DNA of 33,577 nucleotides from positions 1-33,577 of the forward strand of contig JAEZXX010000058.1 in assembly GCA_023419535.1 (NCBI GenBank), given 5' to 3'. Both the position numbers and the translations under genes were made by a program. Origin of the DNA: Pseudomonadota bacterium (GTDB taxonomy: Bacteria; Pseudomonadota; Alphaproteobacteria; Rhizobiales; Rhizobiaceae). The notes under the pieces are model-generated. The model did no database searches, was not told the origin of the DNA, and saw only the letters and a list, made by a program, of their open reading frames with translations. Shown in pieces: positions 25,472-33,308 of the stretch (the stretch's first letter is position 1; every line of letters begins with the position of its first letter).

Positions 25472-26731
25472 ATGCGGCAGGACTGGCCCGAACTCGACTA
25501 CCTCAGCTGGCGCGAGACCTGCTCGGCGCTGCATCTCTATCTCCAGATCGTCGGCAAGTACCGGCTGGCGCACACGCCCTGGGTCAACCACTCCTGGCAC
25601 GCGACCTTCTATCTGGCGCCGCGCGGCTGGACGACCTCGCCGGTGCCCGACGGTCCGGGCCTCGAATTCCTGTTCGACCTGATCGACCACCGCCTCGTCG
25701 GCCACAATGGCGAGGGGGCGACCGCCTCGATGCCGCTCGGGGCGACGACCGTCGCCGCCTTCCACCGCGACTTCAAGGCTATGGTCTCCGAGCTCGGCGG
25801 CGACCCGACCTTCCACGGACGTCCGAACGAGGTCCCGAATCCGGTGCCCTTCGCGGAGGACGACCGCGAGCGGCCCTACGATGCAGCGGCCGTGACGCGC
25901 TTCTTCCGCGCCACCGCGAACGTCGATCGGGTCTTCAAGGCGTTCAGGACCGCCTTCCTCGGCAAGGTCAGCCCGAGCCATCTCTTCTGGGGCTCGTTCG
26001 ATCTCGCCGTCACGCGCTTCTCGGGCCGCACGGCGCCGCTGCATTCGGGCGGCGTGCCCGCCCTCCCCGACGACGTCGCGCAGGAGGCCTACGATCACGA
26101 GGTCTCGTCGGCCGGCTTCTGGCCGGGCGGCGGCGGCCTCGACTACCCGGCTTTCTACGCCTACGCCTATCCTGCCCCGAACGGGTTCAAGACGGCCGCG
26201 GTCGAGCCGGACGCCGCCTTCTGGAGCACGGACCTCTCCGAGTTCATCCTGCCCTACGACGCGGTGCGCTCGGCGCCCGACCCGGACGCCGCGCTTCTGG
26301 CCTTCCTGACCACGACCTACGAGGCCGCCGCCGATCTCGGCCGCTGGGACCGGGCGGCGCTCGAATGCGCGCCCGGCCGTCCGCGACAGGTCCGGCCCGT
26401 GCGGCAGGCGAGCGCTGCGTCCGCGCAGACGGCGCCGGTTTCGGCCGAGTTCGAGGTCCGGCGCGAGGACGGACCCGCCAAGGGCCGCTACGCGGCGACG
26501 GTCGACGGGCACGAGGCTGAGATGACCTACAGCCGCGCGGGCGCCAAGCTCCTCATCATCGACCACACCGAGGTGCCGGACGCGCTGCGCGGCCGAAGCG
26601 TCGGTCTGGCGATGGTGCGCCGCGCCGTAGAGGACGCACGCGCCGAGGGCATCTCGATCCTGCCGCTCTGCCCCTTCGCCAAGGCGCAGTTCGACCGCCA
26701 CGAAGAGTGGCGGGACGTCCTGCCGGCCTGA
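25472..26731 (+). CDS. DUF5996 protein fused to a YjdJ-type GNAT domain
   Basis: A 419-residue two-domain protein. Residues 1-300 (MRQDWPELDYLSWRETC..., VGKYRLAHTPWVNHSWH, GKVSPSHLFWGSFDLAVTRFSGR, DYPAFYAYAYP) match the DUF5996 family, whose function is unknown; conserved His and Trp residues suggest a binding site. After an Ala/Gln-rich linker (301-324), residues 325-419 are a small GNAT-like domain of the E. coli YjdJ type, with HTEVPDALRGRSVGLAMV (acetyl-CoA loop) and LPLCPFAKAQFDRH. Such minimal GNATs are found with few known substrates. An alternative start is ATG 25457. The stop lies three bases from the convergent glutaredoxin-MauE gene. The fusion within one open frame is clear; the role is not. 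Confidence 0.85.
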   Translation: MRQDWPELDYLSWRETCSALHLYLQIVGKYRLAHTPWVNHSWHATFYLAPRGWTTSPVPDGPGLEFLFDLIDHRLVGHNGEGATASMPLGATTVAAFHRDFKAMVSELGGDPTFHGRPNEVPNPVPFAEDDRERPYDAAAVTRFFRATANVDRVFKAFRTAFLGKVSPSHLFWGSFDLAVTRFSGRTAPLHSGGVPALPDDVAQEAYDHEVSSAGFWPGGGGLDYPAFYAYAYPAPNGFKTAAVEPDAAFWSTDLSEFILPYDAVRSAPDPDAALLAFLTTTYEAAADLGRWDRAALECAPGRPRQVRPVRQASAASAQTAPVSAEFEVRREDGPAKGRYAATVDGHEAEMTYSRAGAKLLIIDHTEVPDALRGRSVGLAMVRRAVEDARAEGISILPLCPFAKAQFDRHEEWRDVLPA

Positions 26732-26734
26732 CCC

Positions 26735-27490
26735 TCAGAGGTAGTGGCGCAGCATCCAGAGCGCCATCGCGACCATCATCAGGTTCTCGGTCAGCGAGAC
26801 GAAGCCGAGGGGCACGTTGGAATCGCCGCCGACACAGGCGCATTTCAGCTCGCGCTTGTCGACATAGACCGCCTTGAAGACCGAGACCGCCCCGACCGAG
26901 CCGATGAAGAGCGCCAGCGGGATCGACAGCCACATCAGGGCGCCGGAGATCATCAGGATCCCGGCGAGACCTTCCGCGTAGGGGTAGATCCAGGCGTAGG
27001 GGACCCAGCGCCGGGCAAGGAGGTCGTAGCCGAGGAACATGTTGGCGAAGCTCTCGACGTCCTTGAGCTTCTGCAGCGCGAGGAGGCACATCGCGACGGC
27101 GACGAACCATTCGCCCGCCGCGATGGTCAGGAGCGATCCGGTGGCCGCCCAACTCATCGCCAGGGCCATGGCGGCGGCCATGGCGAAGAGCGCGGCGACC
27201 GGGCGATAGGTCAGCGCCTTCGGATCGCGCACCGCCTTTCCGAGATGGCGGCGCAGGTCGTCGTGGCCGCCGATGCGCACTCCGTCGATGAACGTCTGCG
27301 GCGTCGTTTTCACGCCGTGCTCGGCCTTGAAGGCGTCGACCTCCGCGCGGGTCGTCAGCCAACGGTCCTCGACCTGGAAGCCTCGGCGTTTCAGGAGATC
27401 GAGCGCGCGAACCCCGAAGGGGCAGACATGGCGGTCCATGACCATCCGGTACAGGACCGCGGTCTTCGCAGAGGGTGAGATCGTGGTCAT
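26735..27490 (-). CDS. Glutaredoxin-like domain fused to a MauE/DoxX-type membrane domain
   Basis: A 251-residue protein. Residues 12-86 are a glutaredoxin fold with the active site CPFG (Cys23 and no second Cys) and the cis-Pro loop TPQTFIDG (63-70) plus IGGHDDL. Residues about 97-250 hold four hydrophobic helices with a MauE-like pair CAC (217-219) in LKCACVGGDSNVPLG. MauE and DoxX relatives take part in thiol-disulfide exchange at the membrane; here the glutaredoxin part would face the cytoplasm. ATG 27490 is preferred: AAGGAG lies eight to nine bases upstream. It neighbours ohrR, separated by 78 bases on the same strand. A role in redox stress fits the context but is inferred. Confidence 0.85.
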   Translation of the reverse strand: MTTISPSAKTAVLYRMVMDRHVCPFGVRALDLLKRRGFQVEDRWLTTRAEVDAFKAEHGVKTTPQTFIDGVRIGGHDDLRRHLGKAVRDPKALTYRPVAALFAMAAAMALAMSWAATGSLLTIAAGEWFVAVAMCLLALQKLKDVESFANMFLGYDLLARRWVPYAWIYPYAEGLAGILMISGALMWLSIPLALFIGSVGAVSVFKAVYVDKRELKCACVGGDSNVPLGFVSLTENLMMVAMALWMLRHYL

Positions 27491-27568
27491 GGCGCCGGCT
27501 CCTTGATGCCGTCCGGCCCACAAAGGCCGATCGTCAGGCCCGATATGGGGGTTCCAGCGACGGGAAGG

Positions 27569-28033
27569 TCAAGCGCGCCGGTCGTCCTGCGGCGTCGCCT
27601 CGGCGATGGCGTCCCGGAGCGCCCGGACCTTCTCGTTCAGCTTGGCGAGCTTCTTCATCTTCATGCCGGAGCGCGACAGCAGCGTTTCGGCCAGACACGC
27701 GCGCTGGTCCCTCAGAGCCCGGCCCTTCTCCGTCAGTCCGATCACCACCTGCCGCCGGTCGACGTCGTCGCGCTCGCGCGTGAGGAAGCCGTTCTCCACC
27801 AGACGCCCGACCAGCGGCGTGACAGTGCTCGGCTCCAGCGCCAGCCGGTCGGCCACGGCCTTGGAGCTGAGCGGCTCCTCCTCCCAGAGCGTGGAGAGGA
27901 CGAGATACTGCGGATAGGTGATGCCCCAGGCGTCCAGCACGGGCTTATAGGCCCGTCCGACCGCCATGGAGGCGCCGTAGAGGGCGAAGCAGAGATGGTC
28001 GTCGAGCTTCAGCTCGTCCCGCTCCTTGCTCAC
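27569..28033 (-). CDS. ohrR: Organic hydroperoxide-sensing repressor OhrR (MarR family)
   Basis: MarR-type winged-helix repressor that senses organic peroxides by cysteine oxidation. From GTG 28033 it has 154 residues with Cys15 in DDHLCFALYG, the position of the sensing Cys of B. subtilis OhrR, followed by YKPVLDAWGITYPQYLVL and the DNA-binding wing TRERDDVDRRQV. A second cysteine (Cys113 in RDQRACLAETLL) fits the position of the resolving Cys of Xanthomonas-type 2-Cys OhrR. GTG is chosen because AAAGG lies six bases upstream; a second GTG at 28039 is possible. It is divergent from ohr with an operator-like palindrome between. Confidence 0.95.
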   Translation of the reverse strand: MSKERDELKLDDHLCFALYGASMAVGRAYKPVLDAWGITYPQYLVLSTLWEEEPLSSKAVADRLALEPSTVTPLVGRLVENGFLTRERDDVDRRQVVIGLTEKGRALRDQRACLAETLLSRSGMKMKKLAKLNEKVRALRDAIAEATPQDDRRA

Positions 28034-28098
28034 GCGCACCCTTTCCGAATCGGTTTCGTCTTCAGTTAAGCGCTGGACAGGCGCACCGCAAAGACCTA

Positions 28099-28116
28099 TA
28101 TCGATTATCACGATAA
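28099..28116. promoter_or_regulatory. Likely OhrR operator
   Basis: An AT-rich inverted repeat lies 22 bases upstream of the ohr start: TATCG, seven bases, CGATA (28099-28115), overlapping a smaller palindrome TTATC-AC-GATAA (28105-28116). The position between divergent ohrR and ohr and the AT-richness in a GC-rich region are what OhrR sites show in other bacteria. Confidence 0.6.
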
Positions 28117-28137
28117 CTAACGAGAGGAGATCGTTCC

Positions 28138-28566
28138 ATGCCGGTTGAAGCCATCTACAAGACCAAGGCGACCGCCAGCGGCGGCGGGCGCGACGGCCAC
28201 ACCCGCTCCGAGGACGGCTCGATCGACCTGAACCTCGTCGTTCCCAAGGAGATGGGCGGCCCCGGCGGCGAGGGCGCCAATCCGGAAAAGCTGTTCGCGG
28301 CCGGCTACTCGGCCTGCTTCCTGGGGGCCCTGCGTGCGGTGTCCAAGAGCGTCGGCGTCGCGGTTCCGGACGGCTCGACCGTCACGGCGGAGATCGGCTT
28401 CGGCAAGCGCTCCGAGGGCGGCTTCGGGATCACCGCCGATCTCACCATCGACCTGCCGGGGCTGGACCGAACCGAGGCACAGAAGCTCGTCGACGAGGCG
28501 CACAAGGTCTGCCCCTATTCCAATGCGACGCGGGGCAATGTCGATGTCGGACTGACGATCGCCTGA
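28138..28566 (+). CDS. ohr: Organic hydroperoxide resistance protein Ohr
   Basis: Thiol peroxidase of the Ohr/OsmC family that reduces organic hydroperoxides and uses lipoylated partners for recycling. The 142-residue protein has the two active cysteines Cys60 (GYSACFLGAL) and Cys125 (HKVCPYSNATRGN), with Arg18 and Glu50 in the usual places (GGRDGHTRSEDG and GANPEKLFAAGY). The distinctive VPKEMGGPGG marks Ohr rather than OsmC. AGAGGAGA lies eight bases upstream of the ATG. A terminator follows, so it is a single-gene unit controlled by the divergent ohrR. Confidence 0.97.
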   Translation: MPVEAIYKTKATASGGGRDGHTRSEDGSIDLNLVVPKEMGGPGGEGANPEKLFAAGYSACFLGALRAVSKSVGVAVPDGSTVTAEIGFGKRSEGGFGITADLTIDLPGLDRTEAQKLVDEAHKVCPYSNATRGNVDVGLTIA

Positions 28567-28585
28567 TCGCCGACGCACAGAATCG

Positions 28586-28622
28586 AAAAGGCCCGCCGGC
28601 GCATCGCACCGGCGGGCCTTTT
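28586..28622. terminator. Bidirectional terminator after ohr
   Basis: A perfect 14-base stem (AAAAGGCCCGCCGG / CCGGCGGGCCTTTT) with a nine-base loop separates ohr from the convergent small acidic gene and can serve both strands. Confidence 0.9.
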
Positions 28623-28650
28623 GTCTCTGTGCCGCTCCGGCCGGCCTGTC

Positions 28651-28842
28651 TCAGACCTCGTCGGCATCCTCGCTCTCCGCCAGAAGGTCGTCGAGCGTGT
28701 CGGCCAGGAGATCGAGCTGATCGCGGCTGGCCGTCAGCTCCAGCGTCTCGCCACCGTCGTCCTCGATATGGATCTGCGCGCTTTCGCCGTCCTCGCTGAG
28801 TTCGATGCGGAACTGCGCGAGCGATCTCGTCGGTGTCGCCAT
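28651..28842 (-). CDS. Small acidic conserved protein
   Basis: A 63-residue soluble, strongly acidic protein (SRDQLDLLADTLDDLLAESEDADEV at its end, contents given by segment: LDLLADTLDDLLA then ESEDADEV). The first part, FRIELSEDGESAQIHIEDDGGETLEL, reads as two beta strands. ATG 28842 is supported by GAGGAG about eight bases upstream. I know similar short proteins in rhizobial genomes but no function. It is 101 bases downstream of the beta-lactamase on the same strand and ends at the ohr terminator. Confidence 0.7.
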   Translation of the reverse strand: MATPTRSLAQFRIELSEDGESAQIHIEDDGGETLELTASRDQLDLLADTLDDLLAESEDADEV

Positions 28843-28943
28843 CTCGTCGTCTCCTCGTTGGTTTGCGGGAACGCGGCCGGCGGCGCGAGGCTCCGCTCTC
28901 CGCCCGCTGCCTTCGGTCGCGGCCACCGATCGAGCGGGCCCTG

Positions 28944-29816
28944 TCAGAGCGTTGCGATGCTGCGGCCGATCTCGGCCATGGCCGCGTCGATCTCGGACCG
29001 CTCCACGGTGTTCTCGTGGAAGTAGATCGCGACGACGAAGGGCGCGCGCGCCGGCGGCGTGACGATCGCGACGATGTTGGTCGAGCCGTTGCCGCCCGAC
29101 CCGGTCTTGTCGCCGACTTTCCAGTCGTCGGGCAGACCCGCGCGCAGCTTCGCGTCGCCGGTGACGGCTCGTTCCATCCACTCGTTCAGCTGCGCGCGCG
29201 AGGCGTCCGACAAGGCGTCGGCGAGAGCCATCCGCTCCAGCGTCGCCGCCATGGCGCGGGGGGTCGTCGTGTCGCGCTCGTCTCCGGGCGTCGCCTCGTT
29301 CAGGGCCGTCTCCCAACGGTCGAGCCGCGTGGTGTCGTCGCCGAGCCCCCGCAGGAGGGCGGTGAAGCCTTCCGGTCCCCCGAGGCTCTGAAGCACGAGG
29401 TTGCCGGCGGGGTTGTCGCTGGTCGCGACGGTCGCGGCGCACAGTTCGCCGATCGTCAGCGACGCGCCGACATGGCGCTCCGTGATCGGCGCATGGGGCA
29501 CGAGATCGCCTTCGCCGATCTCGATCTGGCGATCGAGCGTCTCCTCGCCTTTGTCGACGCGAAGGAGAACCGCGCCCGCTGCCAACGCCTTGAAGGTACT
29601 CGCCATCGGAAAGCGCTCGTCCGGCCGGTGTGCCCATTCCCGACCGTCTCCGGTGTCGCGAAGGAGCACGCCGAGGCGCCCGCCGATCTGCCGTTCGAGG
29701 CGCTCGAACAGCGCCTCCGGCGTCTCCTGCGCGCCCGCCATCCGAGGCAGCAGCGAGGCACTGCCGACGGCGAGGGAGAGGGCGGCGAAGCGGCGCCGGG
29801 TCAGCGAAAAGGCCAT
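28944..29816 (-). CDS. Class A beta-lactamase with Tat-type signal
   Basis: A 290-residue serine hydrolase with all class A elements: STFK with nucleophile Ser73 and Lys76, SDN (133-135), the omega-loop Glu169 in WETALN, and KTG (237-239). It should hydrolyse beta-lactams in the periplasm. The N-terminus has a twin-arginine-like signal (TRRRFAALSLAVGSASLL...AGAQE), suggesting Tat export in a folded state. There is no Cys pair of the type found in class A carbapenemases (no Cys beside Ser73). No ampR-like regulator adjoins. Spectrum cannot be inferred. Codon use and GC are like the neighbours, so it looks resident rather than recently acquired. Confidence 0.94.
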   Translation of the reverse strand: MAFSLTRRRFAALSLAVGSASLLPRMAGAQETPEALFERLERQIGGRLGVLLRDTGDGREWAHRPDERFPMASTFKALAAGAVLLRVDKGEETLDRQIEIGEGDLVPHAPITERHVGASLTIGELCAATVATSDNPAGNLVLQSLGGPEGFTALLRGLGDDTTRLDRWETALNEATPGDERDTTTPRAMAATLERMALADALSDASRAQLNEWMERAVTGDAKLRAGLPDDWKVGDKTGSGGNGSTNIVAIVTPPARAPFVVAIYFHENTVERSEIDAAMAEIGRSIATL

Positions 29817-29906
29817 AGGTCGGTTCCCTGCCGCACCGTTGCGGCTGAGGGGCCTTCCTCTGCGATTCGAATGGCATTTCGACGGAGGCTTTGGGGCGCG
29901 GCGTGC

Positions 29907-31079
29907 CTAAAGATTTAACGGTCCGGGCGCTTCCGGCCATGCGACCTCGGACAGGCCGAGCCAGCGCGCCATGAGGGTCAGCTCGGCATCGAGCGCTTCC
30001 CGGCTGCCATCGGGCGGATCCGGCTCGTGATGGATGGCCTTCACGACCAGCCGGCCCGCCTGGCGGTCGGCCTTGAGATCGACCCGGGCGACGAGCATGT
30101 CGCCGAAGAGGAAGGGGAGGACGTAGTAGCCGTGTCGGCGCAGCGCCTCGGGCACGTAGATCTCGATCCGGTAGCGGAAGCCGAACAGCCGTTCGGTGCG
30201 CTCGCGCTCGAAGACCAGAGGATCGAACGGCGCGAGCAGCGCGGCGGCGTCGATCCGGCGCGGACGTCTCGCCTGCGCGTGGAGATAGGCCTTCGGCCAG
30301 CCGGCCACCGACGCCGGCAGCAGGGTGCCCTCCTCCACGAGCTCGGCGACGGCCGCCTTCGTCTCGGCGACCCCGAGCCGGAAATAATCGCGCAGCTCGG
30401 CTTCCGTCGCGATGCCGTGCGCGCGCGCGGAGCGCTCGACGAGGGCCCGGTGCGCCGTCGCCTCGTCCGGGACGGGCGCGTTCAGGAGAGCGGCGGGGAT
30501 GACGCGCTCCGTCCGGTCGTAGACCCGCTCGAACGAGTTCCTTCGCGTCCTCGTGGTGACGTGGCCGGAGTAGAACAGCCATTCGAGCATCACCTTGGCC
30601 TCGCTCCACTCCCACCAGCCGGGCCGCCCGGTGCCGAGATCGGAGGCGGCCATCGGCCCTTCGGCGCGCAGGCGTTCGAGGATCGCCATCGCCTCGGCCC
30701 GCCGCTCGCTCGCGATACGGCGCATGCCCTGGTAGCCGGCCGCGCCGCGGTCCGCTCGCGCCATGCGCCAGCGCAGGAGCGGATAGAGGTCGAGCGGCAA
30801 GAGCGAGGCCTCGTGCGCCCAGAACTCGAAGAAGCGGCGCTCGGACGGGCGACCCCAGGCCGACCGGTCGAGAAGCGCCCGGTCGTAGACCCCGAGCCGC
30901 GAGAAGGCCGGCAGGTAGTGCGCCCTGGAGAGGACGTTGACGCTGTCGATCTGGAAGAGGTTCAGCCGGTCGGCGAGCCGCAGGAAATGGCCGCGATCCA
31001 CCCGTTCGGGGCGCGGCGATCCGAAGCCCTGCGCGGCCAGCGCGATCCGGCGGGCTTGGGGAAGGCTGAGACGTTCCAT
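29907..31079 (-). CDS. YcaQ/AlkX-type DNA glycosylase (HTH_42 winged-helix family)
   Basis: A 390-residue winged-helix protein of the HTH_42 (DUF1006) family, whose members AlkZ and YcaQ/AlkX remove bulky alkylated bases and unhook DNA interstrand crosslinks. The catalytic QxD motif is present as Gln43-Ile44-Asp45 in LFQIDSVNVLSRAHYL, the YcaQ-like form. The following ALLDRSAWGR, FEFWAHEASLLP and the C-terminal LLAPFDPLVFERERTERLFGFRYRIEIY are also family hallmarks. ATG 31079 gives the usual MERLSLPQARRIAL start. It is a single gene between pnp and the beta-lactamase. Confidence 0.93.
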   Translation of the reverse strand: MERLSLPQARRIALAAQGFGSPRPERVDRGHFLRLADRLNLFQIDSVNVLSRAHYLPAFSRLGVYDRALLDRSAWGRPSERRFFEFWAHEASLLPLDLYPLLRWRMARADRGAAGYQGMRRIASERRAEAMAILERLRAEGPMAASDLGTGRPGWWEWSEAKVMLEWLFYSGHVTTRTRRNSFERVYDRTERVIPAALLNAPVPDEATAHRALVERSARAHGIATEAELRDYFRLGVAETKAAVAELVEEGTLLPASVAGWPKAYLHAQARRPRRIDAAALLAPFDPLVFERERTERLFGFRYRIEIYVPEALRRHGYYVLPFLFGDMLVARVDLKADRQAGRLVVKAIHHEPDPPDGSREALDAELTLMARWLGLSEVAWPEAPGPLNL

Positions 31080-31103
31080 GAGCACTCCCGTCGAGCCCGA
31101 ACG

Positions 31104-31134
31104 AAAAAGGGCGGACCGAACGGCCCGCCCCTTT
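31104..31134 (-). terminator. Terminator of pnp
   Basis: On the minus strand AAAGGGGCGGGCC, loop GTTC and GGTCCGCCCTTTTT form a stem with two mismatches and a run of five T, 27 bases after the pnp stop. Confidence 0.8.
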
Positions 31135-31160
31135 GATCTAGCCGATGTCAACGCCCGTGA

Positions 31161-33308
31161 TCAGGCGGCGTCTTCCTCGGCTTCGGCCTTCGGGGCCTTC
31201 TTGATCTCCTGGCCGGTCTCCTGGTCGACGACCTTCATCGACAGGCGCACCTTGCCGCGCTCGTCGAAGCCCATCAGCTTGACCCAGACCTTCTGGCCTT
31301 CCTTGACCACGTCCTGCGTCTTCTGGACGCGGTCGGCGGCCAGCTGCGAGATGTGGACGAGGCCGTCCTTGGCGCCGAAGAAGTTCACGAAGGCGCCGAA
31401 CTCGACGCACTTCACGACCGTGCCCTCGTAGATCTCGCCGACTTCCGGCTCGGCCACGATGGAGTGGATCCACTTCTTCGCGGCCTCGATCTCCTTGGCC
31501 GAGGCCGAGGCGATCTTCACAGTGCCGTCGTCCTCGATGTTAATCTTGGCGCCGGTCTTCTCGACGATCTCGCGGATCACCTTGCCGCCCGAGCCGATCA
31601 CGTCGCGGATCTTGTCGGTCGGGATGTTCATCACCTCGATGCGCGGGGCGAACTCGCCCAGCTCCGAGCGCGCCTGGCCGAGCGCCTTGTTCATCTCGTC
31701 GAGGATGAACTGGCGGCCGCCCTTCGCCTGGCCGAGGGCGATCTGCATGATCTCCTCGGTGATGCCCTGGATCTTGATGTCCATCTGCAGCGAGGTGATG
31801 CCCTCGGCCGTGCCCGCCACCTTAAAGTCCATGTCGCCGAGATGGTCCTCGTCGCCGAGGATATCGGACAGAACCGCGAAGCGGTCGCCTTCCTTGATGA
31901 GGCCCATGGCGATGCCCGCCACCGGACGCTGCAGCGGCACGCCCGCATCCATCAGCGCCAGCGAGGTGCCGCAGACGGTCGCCATCGAGGACGAGCCGTT
32001 CGACTCGGTCACCTCGGAGACGACGCGCACCGTGTAGGGGAACTGCTCCTTGGCCGGCAGCATCGGACGGATCGCACGCCAGGCGAGCTTGCCGTGGCCG
32101 ATCTCGCGGCGGCCCGGCGAGCCCATGCGGCCGGTCTCGCCGACCGAATAGGGCGGGAAGTTGTAGTGAAGGAGGAAGGTCTCCTTGTAGGTGCCGGTCA
32201 GGGCGTCGACGAACTGCTCGTCTTCGCCGGTGCCGAGCGTGGCGACGACCAGCGCCTGCGTCTCGCCGCGCGTGAAGAGCGCCGAGCCGTGGGTGCGCGG
32301 CAGCATGCCGGCCTCGGCGACGATCTGGCGGACCTTATCGAGCGGACGGCCGTCGATGCGGCTTGCCGTGTCGAGGATGTTCCAGCGCACGATCTTGGCC
32401 TGGAGGTCCTTGAAGACCGTCCCGACCTGCTCCTTCGTGTACTTGGTCTCCTCCGCACCCTCGGGCAGGAAGTGGGCGAGAACTCGAGCCTTCACCGCGT
32501 CGACGGCGGCGTAGCGGGCCTGCTTGTCGGTGTTCTTGTAGGCCTCGCGCAGTTCGCCCTCGGCGAGCCCCAGCATCTCGCTCTCGAGCGCCGAATGGTC
32601 GGCGGGGGTGAAGTCGCGCGGCTCCTTGGCGGCGACCTCGGCCAGCTTGATGATGGCGTCGATGACCGGCTGGAAGCCCTTGTGGCCGAACATGACGGCG
32701 CCGAGCATCGTCTGCTCGTCGAGCTCCTGCGCCTCCGACTCCACCATCAGGACCGCGTCCTGCGTGCCGGCGACGACGAGGTCGAGCGTCGACTCGGGCA
32801 TCTCGTCGACATGCGGGTTCAGCTTGAACTCGCCGTTGATGCGGCCGACGCGCGCGCCGCCGATCGGGCCCATGAAGGGCACGCCCGACAGCGTCAGCGC
32901 GGCCGAGACGGCGACCATCGCGACGACGTCCGGGTCGTTCTCGAGGTCGTGCTGCAGGACGGTCGCGACGACCTGCGTGTCGTTCTTGTAGCCTTCGGCG
33001 AAGAGCGGGCGGATCGGACGGTCGATCAGGCGGGAGACCAGCGTCTCCTTCTCGGACGGACGGCCCTCGCGCTTGAAGAAGCCGCCGGGGATCTTACCGG
33101 CTGCGAAGGTCTTCTCCTGGTAGTTCACCGTCAGCGGGAAGAAGTCGAAGCCGGGCTTGGGCTGCTTCTGCGAGACGACGGTGGCCAGGACCACGGTCTC
33201 GCCGTAGGTGGCGAGGACGGCGCCGTCGGCCTGGCGGGCGATCTTGCCCGTCTCCAGCGTCAGCGGGCGGCCCGCCCAGTCGATCTCGACGCGATGCGTA
33301 TCGAACAT
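31161..33308 (-). CDS. pnp: Polyribonucleotide nucleotidyltransferase (PNPase)
   Basis: Phosphorolytic 3'-5' exoribonuclease, a core enzyme of RNA turnover and a partner in degradosomes. The 715-residue protein has two RNase PH domains (first near 10-140, second with GRREIGHGKLAWRAI and EVTESNGSSSMA around 390-450), a KH domain (IPTDKIRDVIGSGGKVIREI, about 560-615) and an S1 domain (GEIYEGTVVKCVEFGAFVNF, about 622-690), ending in an acidic AEAEEDAA tail. Length is normal. ATG 33308 follows AAAGAGAA. rpsO, its common upstream partner, is not within the remaining 269 bases. Confidence 0.98.
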   Translation of the reverse strand: MFDTHRVEIDWAGRPLTLETGKIARQADGAVLATYGETVVLATVVSQKQPKPGFDFFPLTVNYQEKTFAAGKIPGGFFKREGRPSEKETLVSRLIDRPIRPLFAEGYKNDTQVVATVLQHDLENDPDVVAMVAVSAALTLSGVPFMGPIGGARVGRINGEFKLNPHVDEMPESTLDLVVAGTQDAVLMVESEAQELDEQTMLGAVMFGHKGFQPVIDAIIKLAEVAAKEPRDFTPADHSALESEMLGLAEGELREAYKNTDKQARYAAVDAVKARVLAHFLPEGAEETKYTKEQVGTVFKDLQAKIVRWNILDTASRIDGRPLDKVRQIVAEAGMLPRTHGSALFTRGETQALVVATLGTGEDEQFVDALTGTYKETFLLHYNFPPYSVGETGRMGSPGRREIGHGKLAWRAIRPMLPAKEQFPYTVRVVSEVTESNGSSSMATVCGTSLALMDAGVPLQRPVAGIAMGLIKEGDRFAVLSDILGDEDHLGDMDFKVAGTAEGITSLQMDIKIQGITEEIMQIALGQAKGGRQFILDEMNKALGQARSELGEFAPRIEVMNIPTDKIRDVIGSGGKVIREIVEKTGAKINIEDDGTVKIASASAKEIEAAKKWIHSIVAEPEVGEIYEGTVVKCVEFGAFVNFFGAKDGLVHISQLAADRVQKTQDVVKEGQKVWVKLMGFDERGKVRLSMKVVDQETGQEIKKAPKAEAEEDAA

